Shown one piece after another: positions 1 through 6,077 of a stretch of 8,943 nucleotides of DNA (within the stretch, counting starts at the first letter, position 1; every line of letters starts with the position of its first letter). This DNA comes from Cryomorphaceae bacterium. Lineage in GTDB: Bacteria; Bacteroidota; Bacteroidia; Flavobacteriales; Schleiferiaceae. Position numbers and translations under genes: made by a program. The stretch covers positions 1 through 8,943 of the forward strand of contig DMCR01000178.1 of the NCBI GenBank assembly GCA_003445735.1. The letters run 5' to 3'. The notes beneath the pieces were generated by a model that saw only the letters and a list, made by a program, of their open reading frames with translations, was not told the origin of the DNA and did no database searches.

Positions 1-357
1 GAGCTTGGCGAGCATAATTTCGAAATGTACTGGGAAGGCCGATGGTACGGCTTGATTCATAAGGATAAGGAGGTAGATGAGGTATTGGCCACGCAGTTAT
101 TATTAGACAGTATTTTGAAGCCCTTGTTTGAGGTGCATGATGAGCGTAACGATAGCAGGTTGAGTTACGTGCGACAGAGCGAGGCTGATATGAGCGGCGC
201 GATGAGAAAACGGGGGTATAATCTAGGGTTCAGATTGCCACCGGTTAGTGTAAAACTATTGAAAGAAATAGCTGAGAATAGGGGGTCAATGCCTCCAAAG
301 AGCACGTATATTGAGCCTAAACTACGAAGCGGTTTATTGCTTCATGTGTTCAAATGA
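1..357 (+). CDS. DUF1015 family protein, C-terminal fragment (5' end outside window)
   Basis: The frame is open from base 1 and ends at TGA 355-357, giving 118 residues with no start inside the window; the ATG at base 25 is an internal Met. The fragment matches the C-terminal part of DUF1015 (PF06245): an Trp-rich strand near residues 8-20 (Met-Tyr-Trp-Glu-Gly-Arg-Trp-Tyr), a helix with TQLLLDSIL at 31-39, an LPP motif at 79-81, and the family's most recognisable block, MPPKST followed by EPKLRSGL, at about 97-112. The biochemical role of the family is not established as far as I know. From memory, in many Bacteroidota it sits just downstream of the serine synthesis genes serC and serA, which would lie upstream of this window; that is inference. 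Its stop overlaps the yggS start as ATGA, which points to co-transcription and translational coupling. Family assignment is confident, function is not. Confidence 0.88.
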   Translation, partial: ELGEHNFEMYWEGRWYGLIHKDKEVDEVLATQLLLDSILKPLFEVHDERNDSRLSYVRQSEADMSGAMRKRGYNLGFRLPPVSVKLLKEIAENRGSMPPKSTYIEPKLRSGLLLHVFK

Positions 358-1007
358 CCATAGCACAATCATTAGAGTATTTACATACTAAAATTGGCCC
401 TAAAGCCACACTCATCGCGGTCAGCAAGACCAAGCCGGTGGAGTTGCTCATGGAAGCTTACAACGCGAATCAGCGCCATTTTGGGGAGAATAAAATCCAA
501 GAGATGGTGCAGAAGTATGAGGTAATGCCTAAGGATATCCATTGGCATATGATCGGTCATATTCAGACCAATAAAATCAAATACATAGCCCCCTTTGTAC
601 ATCTCGTTCACGGGGTGGACCGACCAAAAGTCTTAGCTGCCCTAAATAAAGAGGCCGCGAAGGTGGGACGCGTTATTGATTGTACGTTGCAGGTTCACAT
701 TGCCCAAGAGGATACCAAATTTGGTTTTGATATGGACGAGCTTGCGCAGATCGTAGAAACGTTGGGACAATACCCGAACGTCCGTGTTCGCGGGTTGATG
801 GGCATGGCCACATTTACCGACGATCACGCCCAAATCCGTGAAGAATTCACTGCCTTACACAGCGCTTTTGAAACCTACGGCCCGGCCCGCGGTTGGGAGG
901 TGTTGAGCATGGGGATGAGCGGGGATTATGATATTGCCCTGGAATGCGGCGCGACCCACGTGCGTTTAGGTTCGTCCATCTTTGGTGCTAGAAATTACTC
1001 CGCATGA
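354..1007 (+). CDS. yggS: YggS/PROSC family pyridoxal phosphate homeostasis protein
   Basis: This is a 217-residue single-domain protein of the alanine racemase N-terminal fold that binds pyridoxal 5'-phosphate (PLP). It is known as a PLP carrier and homeostasis factor in the cytoplasm, not as an enzyme with a defined reaction. The PLP lysine should be Lys25 in AVSKTK (22-27). Other family blocks are FGENKIQE (43-50), WHMIGHIQTNKIKYI (64-78), a substrate-side strand ending in EDTKFGF (119-125), and the phosphate-binding end SMGMSGDYDIA (185-195) with RLGSSIFG (204-211). Length is close to the usual 220-235 residues; the N-terminus is slightly short, but the spacing to the PLP lysine is plausible. 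The ATG at 354 overlaps the stop of the upstream gene as ATGA, and its own stop overlaps the next start in the same way, so it is the middle gene of a tightly coupled run. Confidence 0.95.
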   Translation: MTIAQSLEYLHTKIGPKATLIAVSKTKPVELLMEAYNANQRHFGENKIQEMVQKYEVMPKDIHWHMIGHIQTNKIKYIAPFVHLVHGVDRPKVLAALNKEAAKVGRVIDCTLQVHIAQEDTKFGFDMDELAQIVETLGQYPNVRVRGLMGMATFTDDHAQIREEFTALHSAFETYGPARGWEVLSMGMSGDYDIALECGATHVRLGSSIFGARNYSA

Positions 1008-2326
1008 AATTCGCGGTTGTAGATATCGAATGTACGGGCGGATCCTTCGGGTCTGAAAAGATTATCGACATCGCCATTTTCATTTTGGAAGATGGGGAGG
1101 TAGTGGACCAATTCGTTTCTCTTGTAAACCCCGAAAAATCAATTGATCCCTATGTCACGAAGCTGACGAGTATAACTAATAAAATGGTGCGCACAGCGCC
1201 GAAGTTCTATGAGCTGGCCAAACGGGTGGTGAAGATCACTGAAAATTGCACTTTTGTCGCCCACAACATCAGTTTCGATTATCGCGTGTTTCAACAAGAG
1301 TTTGAGGCTTTGGGATTTGATTATCACAGAGCTACCCTAGATACCATTCCCTATGCCGAACGCATTTTTCCAGATTGGGAGAACTATGGGTTGAAGACTG
1401 TCAGCAAAGAATTGGGCCTTGTAAATACAGCGCGCCATCGTGCTGAGGGTGATGCTAGACTTACTTTGGATTTGCTAAAGGTGCTGTTCGAGAAGGACCG
1501 CGACTCCGTGTTTAGCGAAGTTCGGGTATCTCGAGAGGCGAGCGTTCAGAAGAATCCATTTAAGGAGCAGGTGCGTGATTTGCAGAATAAGGTGGGCATT
1601 TATTACATCTTCAATGCCGCCGATGAGATCATCTACATAGGATCAAGTAAGGATTTACAAAATAGCATCAACAGGCATTTTGTTGCCGATAATAAGGTGG
1701 CACTGGCCTTGCAAAATGAGGCGGTGCGCCTAGAGATTGAGGATTTAGGCAATGAGGCCATTGCTGAAATCTTATTTCACAAAACAGTAGAACTACACAG
1801 GCCCATATATAATGCGGTCAAGAAGAAAAAGCTGCTGAATTATGGGATCTTCCCAGAACCGAGAAAGAGCCATTCGGTGGAGTTTGTAAAGGTATATGCT
1901 GTGCGCCATAAGTTGCCGCCGCTCTATTTCGACAGTCCAAAATCGCTCTATCCGTGGTTGCAGCGTTTGATGATGGAACATAAATTGGATCCGGCTACCT
2001 TCTTACTAGATAAGGACCGAGGGTATTATGAGAAAAACATCCAGCCGCTGCAATGGAAGCCAGAGCAACAAAGCGTGGCGCTGTCAGATATGCGTAAGGC
2101 CATGTTGCCTGAAGAAGCTATTTTGGTAGGCCCTGGCCGCAAGGGGCAGGAGAAATGCGCCATCATTGTTGAAGCCGGGCGCATATTAGGATACACGTAT
2201 TTCTATTTGAGCACTGATAGATTGAATAGGGCCCAGTTAAAAAAGCGCATGGTCGATCTCGATAGTGATGCATACACCATCGGAGTGATCGGGCATTTTT
2301 ACCGCAAGGGTTATTTGAAAAGGTAG
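1004..2326 (+). CDS. DEDDh exonuclease (DNA polymerase III epsilon-like) with a degenerate GIY-YIG domain
   Basis: This 440-residue protein has two recognisable parts. Residues 1-165 form a DnaQ-like 3'-5' exonuclease: Asp7 and Glu9 in FAVVDIECTG, Asp92 in HNISFDYRVF, and His145 and Asp150 in RHRAEGDA complete the DEDDh metal-binding set, so this domain looks active. Residues 196-275 form a GIY-YIG module of the UvrC/Cho type, with GIYYIF (198-203), IYIGSSKDL (210-218) and the closing RPIYN (266-270). By alignment to UvrC, the catalytic Arg position is Ser221 and the catalytic Glu position is Phe258, so the second nuclease is probably inactive. Residues 280-440 lack the Cys-rich stretch I expect in relatives; the only cysteines are at 10, 82 and 385. 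The architecture suggests DNA repair or proofreading-like processing. It starts by ATGA overlap with yggS and ends inside the 3' end of the convergent beta-barrel gene. Confidence 0.9.
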   Translation: MKFAVVDIECTGGSFGSEKIIDIAIFILEDGEVVDQFVSLVNPEKSIDPYVTKLTSITNKMVRTAPKFYELAKRVVKITENCTFVAHNISFDYRVFQQEFEALGFDYHRATLDTIPYAERIFPDWENYGLKTVSKELGLVNTARHRAEGDARLTLDLLKVLFEKDRDSVFSEVRVSREASVQKNPFKEQVRDLQNKVGIYYIFNAADEIIYIGSSKDLQNSINRHFVADNKVALALQNEAVRLEIEDLGNEAIAEILFHKTVELHRPIYNAVKKKKLLNYGIFPEPRKSHSVEFVKVYAVRHKLPPLYFDSPKSLYPWLQRLMMEHKLDPATFLLDKDRGYYEKNIQPLQWKPEQQSVALSDMRKAMLPEEAILVGPGRKGQEKCAIIVEAGRILGYTYFYLSTDRLNRAQLKKRMVDLDSDAYTIGVIGHFYRKGYLKR

Positions 2327-2958
2327 GCGATGCTCACCACTAGTTGGCTGTTGCGAGCATCTAGGTTAAAGTTGTAATCTGTTCCGTCGTAATTATAAGA
2401 TACATTTTGTGCCAGCATCCCGAATCCCCCTTCGTACTTGATTTCAGCCATTAACCTCCAGAGTTTTGCACCGGCATGAATATGCCAACCCCAAGTGAAT
2501 TGGGCATCCACATCAGGTGTCCAAATATCATTGGCATTTGCAAATGGAATGGATGGAGTTGCGCCTAATCCGGCCCAGGCTGGACCAAATTTCATCCCTG
2601 CACTAATGGGGAAATCCAAACGCTGTACTGTGGTACTCATTTCCACCGTTTGACCGCCGTCGACAACCATTAGGTTTTGATCGAACTGGGTGTACAGTGC
2701 CTCTGCATGCACATAAGCTGGAATCAATGGCACTGCGAAGCGTGCGATCCCGCCGAAATTAAATCCATTGGACACGTCCGTTTGAACGTTGGAAATGTTA
2801 TAGTTCTGATTGGCGTACAGATCGATAAGGTCTTGGGCGCTGATATTGGCTTGGGGATAGTTGATGCCGCCCTTTACGCCAAAACGTAGGACCTTAAACT
2901 GGGCATGGCCTTGCATCCCTACAACCAATAGTATTAATAAACAAAGTAGCTTTCTCAT
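2311..2958 (-). CDS. Small outer-membrane beta-barrel protein (porin/OMP_b-brl-like)
   Basis: This 215-residue secreted protein has a clear Sec signal peptide: MRK, a hydrophobic run from about residue 4 to 14, then GHAQ at 17-20. Cleavage is likely after Ala19, leaving an N-terminal Gln, a pattern common in Bacteroidota exports. The mature part consists of alternating short amphipathic strands rich in Gly, Tyr, Phe and Trp, such as RFGVKGGIN (25-33), NGFNFGGIARFAVPL (64-78), FPISAGMKFGPAWAGLGA (116-133) and WGWHIHAGAKLWRLMAEIKYEGG (157-178). It ends with a strand LVVSIAYLFK. This fits an 8-10 stranded barrel of the PF13568/PF13505 type, but no specific function can be read. The gene lies 40 bp downstream of purC on the same strand and may ride on the phoH-purC transcript. 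Its last 16 bp overlap the convergent exonuclease gene. The ATG at 2958-2956 is the only start that gives a complete signal peptide. Confidence 0.82.
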   Translation of the reverse strand: MRKLLCLLILLVVGMQGHAQFKVLRFGVKGGINYPQANISAQDLIDLYANQNYNISNVQTDVSNGFNFGGIARFAVPLIPAYVHAEALYTQFDQNLMVVDGGQTVEMSTTVQRLDFPISAGMKFGPAWAGLGATPSIPFANANDIWTPDVDAQFTWGWHIHAGAKLWRLMAEIKYEGGFGMLAQNVSYNYDGTDYNFNLDARNSQLVVSIAYLFK

Positions 2959-2998
2959 GCCTACATCTATTCAAAATCCAGGCCAAACACTTTAGGGA

Positions 2999-3949
2999 CT
3001 ATTCCCACAAGGCGGCCAGGTACTTCTCGACGTTCAATTTAATGCGTTCTACGGAGCCTTCTTCCGGGGTAGGCTGGAAAGTTTTCCCCGTTATGCGCTC
3101 GAACAATTCTTGGTAACGGCTACTGACCAACGCTACGAAATCATCTGTCATTTCTGGAACTTGCTGACCTTCTTTGCCTTGAAATCCGTGGTCCATAAGC
3201 CATTCGCGAACGAATTCCTTGCTTAATTGACGTTGGGCTTTGCCTGCAGCTTGGCGCTCTTCATATCCTTCCCCATATAAATAGCGCGAGCTGTCCGGTG
3301 TGTGGATCTCATCGATCAAAACAATGGTGCCGTCGGCGAGCTTGCCGAATTCATATTTGGTATCGACTAGAATCAAGCCTTGTGCTGCAGCCATCTCTTG
3401 TCCACGCGCGAACAAGGCACGCGTGTAGGCCTCGAGCTGCAAGTAATCTGCTTCGCTTACAATACCCTTGGCAATGATGTTCTCGCGAGAAATATCCTCA
3501 TCGTGTGCTCCGTGATCCGCCTTTGTGGCAGGGGTGATGATGGGCTCAGGGAAGGCATCGTTTTCCTTCATTCCTTCAGGCAACACAACCCCACATAATT
3601 CCCGGAGGCCTCTCTTGTAGGTGCGTGCCGCATGACCGGCGAGATAACCGCGGATGACCATCTCCACCTTGAAGGGTTCTGCACGGCGGCCAATAGTTAC
3701 TTGTGGATCCGGAGTGACCAAGCGCCAGTTCGGCACGATATCTTCGGTAGCCACCAAAAAGTGTTCTGCAATCTGATTCAACACCTGTCCTTTCCCCGGA
3801 ATAGGACGTGGTAAGACCACATCAAAAGCTGAGATGCGGTTCGAGGCCACCATTACCAAAACATCTTGACCAATGGTGTAGACGTCGCGCACTTTGCCGC
3901 GGTAAAACTTGGTTTGTCCAGAGAATTGGTAGTCCGGTTCTTGATTCAT
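2999..3949 (-). CDS. purC: Phosphoribosylaminoimidazole-succinocarboxamide synthase (SAICAR synthetase)
   Basis: PurC catalyses the ATP-dependent condensation of CAIR with L-aspartate to give SAICAR in de novo purine synthesis, in the cytoplasm. From the preferred ATG the protein is 316 residues, the longer yeast-like form also typical of Bacteroidota rather than the roughly 240-residue E. coli form. Visible blocks are the nucleotide loop GKVRDVY (18-24), SNRISAFD (36-43), VEMVIRGYLAGHA (95-107), LVDTKYEFG (194-202) and DEIHTPDSSRY (213-223), the latter two being family signatures. Start choice: a TTG at 3955 overlaps the phoH stop, but AAAGGA (3961-3956) directly abuts that TTG, whereas it lies 6 nt ahead of the ATG at 3949, so the ATG is preferred. 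Only 2 bp then separate it from phoH, suggesting co-transcription. No defect is seen. Confidence 0.96.
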   Translation of the reverse strand: MNQEPDYQFSGQTKFYRGKVRDVYTIGQDVLVMVASNRISAFDVVLPRPIPGKGQVLNQIAEHFLVATEDIVPNWRLVTPDPQVTIGRRAEPFKVEMVIRGYLAGHAARTYKRGLRELCGVVLPEGMKENDAFPEPIITPATKADHGAHDEDISRENIIAKGIVSEADYLQLEAYTRALFARGQEMAAAQGLILVDTKYEFGKLADGTIVLIDEIHTPDSSRYLYGEGYEERQAAGKAQRQLSKEFVREWLMDHGFQGKEGQQVPEMTDDFVALVSSRYQELFERITGKTFQPTPEEGSVERIKLNVEKYLAALWE

Positions 3950-3951
3950 GA

Positions 3952-4896
3952 TCAATCCTTTTGTTCGTATGCTTTAATAATCTGTTTCACCAGCGGGTGA
4001 CGGATGACATCTCGCCCGTCGAGCGTTACAATACCGATGCTTTTTAACCCTTCCAGCTTAGATAAAGCTTCTTTCAAGCCACTTTTCTGGTGTTTGGGCA
4101 AATCTATTTGGGAGGCGTCTCCAGTAATGATGAATCGGGCGTTCTCGCCCATACGGGTCAAAAACATCTTCATCTGTGAGGTGGTGGTATTTTGGCTTTC
4201 GTCAAGAATAACGAAGGCATCGTCTAAGGTGCGTCCACGCATAAACGCTAGTGGCGCGATCTCAATGATTTTATTTTCCAGGAAATATTCCAATTTCTCC
4301 TTCGGCAACATATCCCGCAAGGCATCGTATAACGGTTGGAGGTATGGGTCCAATTTTTCCTTCAAATCCCCGGGTAAAAAGCCCAAATTCTCTCCTGCTT
4401 CCACGGCGGGACGGGTCATAATGATGCGTCTAACCTCACGGTTTTTCAGTGCGCGCACGGCCAAAGCCACGGCCGTATATGTTTTTCCAGTTCCCGCGGG
4501 TCCCACGGCAAAGACCAAATCATTTTCTACAGAAGCTTCGATGAGCTTGTATTGATTCACAGTTTTTGCCTTGATGATTCTCCCGTTGGGCCCGTGAAGA
4601 ATGATCTCGTCTTTAAGCAGGGTATGGTTGATCTTCCCGGAATCTTGTGCTTGGATCAAGTGATCGAATGCTCTCTGATCTAATGTTTTATTAGCGCTGA
4701 CATAGGCGAGAATGGCCTCAAGTTTATTTTCAAACTCGTCCATTACGTCGTCTGGACCCACGACCTTGATGGCATGTCCGCGTGCGACGATTTTCAGCGT
4801 CGGAAAGTGGACGCCGATCTGTTTTAGAAAGGTATTGCTGGGGCCGTATAACTGGGCCGGTTCAGCTCCATTGAGTTCAAAAACGCGTTCTGTCAA
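3952..4896 (-). CDS. phoH: PhoH-like P-loop ATPase (PhoL/YbeZ type)
   Basis: This 314-residue cytoplasmic ATPase belongs to the PhoH family, which resembles the helicase superfamily 1 core and is tied in other bacteria to RNA metabolism and, by gene linkage, to YbeY. The N-terminal 110 residues form the small domain of long PhoH proteins, including KIVARGHAIKVVGPDD (35-50). The ATPase domain has Walker A GPAGTGKT (132-139), TRPAVEAGENLGFLPGD (161-177), Walker B FVILDESQN (228-236), a sensor-like TGDASQ (258-263) and a candidate arginine finger Arg299 in DVIRHPLV. The start is TTG at 4896, immediately after an in-frame TAA; the next Met is residue 52, which would remove much of the N-terminal domain, so TTG is the only sensible start. 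It is the first gene of a minus-strand run with purC and the beta-barrel gene. It has no obvious Shine-Dalgarno site. Confidence 0.94.
   Translation of the reverse strand: MTERVFELNGAEPAQLYGPSNTFLKQIGVHFPTLKIVARGHAIKVVGPDDVMDEFENKLEAILAYVSANKTLDQRAFDHLIQAQDSGKINHTLLKDEIILHGPNGRIIKAKTVNQYKLIEASVENDLVFAVGPAGTGKTYTAVALAVRALKNREVRRIIMTRPAVEAGENLGFLPGDLKEKLDPYLQPLYDALRDMLPKEKLEYFLENKIIEIAPLAFMRGRTLDDAFVILDESQNTTTSQMKMFLTRMGENARFIITGDASQIDLPKHQKSGLKEALSKLEGLKSIGIVTLDGRDVIRHPLVKQIIKAYEQKD
3956..3961 (-). promoter_or_regulatory. Shine-Dalgarno site deciding the purC start
   Basis: On the minus strand the sequence reads AAAGGA, then TTGATC, then ATG. The AGGA core has a 6-nt spacer to the ATG at 3949 but zero spacing to the TTG at 3955, so it supports the ATG. 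The site lies within the last codons of phoH, as expected for a coupled downstream gene. Most other starts in this window have no comparable purine stretch. Confidence 0.6.
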
Positions 4897-4931
4897 TTAC
4901 TGCTCGCTTAGTAGATGAAATGGAAGGCGGA

Positions 4932-4964
4932 ATTGCCTTACTTTTGACAAAGTAACTACATTTT
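4932..4964 (+). promoter_or_regulatory. Candidate promoter for the SAM-hydrolase/gldFG operon
   Basis: ATTG (4932-4935), a 21-nt spacer and TACATTTT (4957-4964) resemble the Bacteroidota -33/-7 pair with one mismatch in each box. It would place the transcript start about 25 bp ahead of the ATG at 4996. It interleaves with the opposite phoH promoter candidate, so the two could not easily be bound by polymerase at the same time. A 5-bp inverted repeat (AAGGC/GCCTT, 4924-4939) covers its upstream box. Support is weak. Confidence 0.25.
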
Positions 4965-4978
4965 CACCAATCCTCAAT
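4948..4978 (-). promoter_or_regulatory. Candidate Bacteroidota-type promoter for phoH
   Basis: Read on the minus strand, ATTG (4978-4975), a 19-nt spacer and TTACTTTG (4955-4948) match the Bacteroidota -33 TTTG / -7 TAnnTTTG consensus at 3 of 4 and 5 of 6 defined positions. Transcription would start about 40-45 bp upstream of the phoH TTG. This is motif matching in a 99-bp gap only. Confidence 0.38.
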
Positions 4979-4995
4979 GCGGCAATAGCCCCTCT

Positions 4996-5784
4996 ATGGC
5001 GGTAATTACAGCAACTTCTGATTTCGGGTTAAAAGATCCCAACGTGGCCCTCGCAAAAGCGCAGTTCATTCGCCGCGTAAAAGAGTTGCATTGGGTGGAT
5101 ATTAGCCACGAGGTCGAGCCGCACAATGTGTTGCAAGCAGCATTTCTGTTAAAGCGCTCTTATACAGCATTTCCGCCGGGAAGCATCCATATTATGTACG
5201 TGGGTAGCGCCCCACGCGAGGGCTTGGAATACATTTGCATGAAGGCCGACGGCCAATTCTTTCTTGCGCCCAACAACGGCATCTTGGCCAGTGTCTTGGA
5301 GCAGGCGAAGATTGTGGCCGCGCAAATTCTAAATATACGTGGTATAAATCCCATGGACGTGCACGGACTTTTCGCGAGTGCCGCAGCGCATTTGAGTGAA
5401 GGCGGCAAGGTGGATTTGTTGGGTCCAAGTTTGACCAAAATCAAAAAGCTCAAAACATCAGCACCTTTGGTCGATGAGTATGCTATTCGTGGAAACGTAG
5501 TGTACATCGATCACCACGGTACCTGTATTACCAATATTTCAAGAACCCTATTCGATGCCCATCAAAAAGGCCGCCGCGCCTCGGTGGAAACCTCACGCAA
5601 TAGAAGTATAGCCAAGATTTATGATCGCATCGGTGAAGTACCACAAGGCAAAATCGCCGGGGTGTGGGATGCACATGGCATGTTATGTGTGGCCGTAGGT
5701 AAGAGTGGTGGGGAGCACATCAAGGGCTCCAACGAACTCTTAGGGCTGAACATTAACGATTGGGTTAGAATCGACTTTGTATGA
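4996..5784 (+). CDS. SAM hydroxide adenosyltransferase family protein (DUF62, PF01887), divergent active site
   Basis: Well-studied members hydrolyse S-adenosylmethionine to adenosine and methionine using water or hydroxide; chlorinase and fluorinase belong to the same fold. This 262-residue protein has the right length and order of blocks: TSDFGLKDPNV (7-17), WVDISHEVEPHNVLQAAFLL (33-52), FPPGSIHIMYVG (59-70), FFLAPNNGIL (88-97), FASAAAHLSEGG (126-137), and a C-terminal domain with VYIDHHGTCITNIS (169-182). Departures from the usual pattern are Gly70 where the family has Asp in VDPGVG, no HGRD ahead of FASAAAHL (here DVHG, 121-124), and Thr176 where IDxFGN has Asn. The fold call is strong but the SAM hydrolase activity is uncertain. 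The ATG at 4996 fits family N-termini; there is no Shine-Dalgarno. Its stop overlaps the next start as ATGA, making it the first gene of the gldFG operon. Confidence 0.85.
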   Translation: MAVITATSDFGLKDPNVALAKAQFIRRVKELHWVDISHEVEPHNVLQAAFLLKRSYTAFPPGSIHIMYVGSAPREGLEYICMKADGQFFLAPNNGILASVLEQAKIVAAQILNIRGINPMDVHGLFASAAAHLSEGGKVDLLGPSLTKIKKLKTSAPLVDEYAIRGNVVYIDHHGTCITNISRTLFDAHQKGRRASVETSRNRSIAKIYDRIGEVPQGKIAGVWDAHGMLCVAVGKSGGEHIKGSNELLGLNINDWVRIDFV

Positions 5785-6077
5785 TCACAAGAATTGTACA
5801 ACTGCCCATCGATCCACGCAGTAACGAAGGAGAGGTATTCATTCGCCTATTCGACAAGTACAAAGCAGAAATCGCAGGCGCTGAAGGCTGCCTTGGTGTA
5901 AAAATGTTGCGCGACGACCAATTCTTTTTTACCTACAGTCGCTGGGAATCCGAAGGGCATTTAAATGCGTATAGACACAGCAAGGTTTTTGAAGAGGTGT
6001 GGCCACAGACAAAAGCCTTATTTTCGGGCAAGCCAAAGGCTTGGACTTGCGAAGAATTATTTGATCAGCAACCATGA
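5781..6077 (+). CDS. Small ABM-domain protein (antibiotic biosynthesis monooxygenase-like)
   Basis: This is a 98-residue ferredoxin-like alpha/beta protein resembling the ABM fold (PF03992). Typical features are an N-terminal strand ITRIVQLPI, a helix GEVFIRLFDKYKAEI (17-31), GCLGVKMLRDD (36-46), the strand FFFTYSRWES (48-57) and a helix with HLNAYRHSKVFEEVW (60-74), the Trp in YSRWES and the HLNAYRHS block being the clearest hallmarks. Members are usually dimeric and include heme-degrading and quinol-oxidising enzymes, but many are uncharacterised, and no substrate can be read here. It overlaps by 4 bp (ATGA) both with the upstream SAM-hydrolase-like gene and with the downstream gldFG, so the three are translationally coupled. 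From memory, a similar order (SAM hydrolase-like, ABM, gldF) occurs in other Bacteroidota. No signal peptide or membrane segment is visible. Confidence 0.78.
   Translation: MITRIVQLPIDPRSNEGEVFIRLFDKYKAEIAGAEGCLGVKMLRDDQFFFTYSRWESEGHLNAYRHSKVFEEVWPQTKALFSGKPKAWTCEELFDQQP

Noticed and set aside
2327..2400. Possible intrinsic terminator for the exonuclease operon
   Set aside because: No stem with a following T run is visible, and the region is coding for the opposite gene.
3950..3955. TTG start for purC overlapping the phoH stop as TTGA
   Set aside because: The AAAGGA site directly abuts this TTG with no spacer and is well placed for the ATG at 3949. The difference is only two residues.
4004..4555. 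183-codon open frame on the plus strand
   Set aside because: It is antisense to the ATPase core of phoH. Its protein is Ser/Lys-rich with no recognisable motif, while the minus strand carries intact Walker motifs.
4944..4949. Perfect TTGACA, like a sigma-70 -35 box
   Set aside because: No -10-like hexamer lies 16-18 bp downstream, and Bacteroidota use a different promoter consensus.
5160..5507. Open frames on the minus strand inside the SAM-hydrolase-like gene
   Set aside because: They shadow a well-supported plus-strand gene and show no motifs or start signals of their own.
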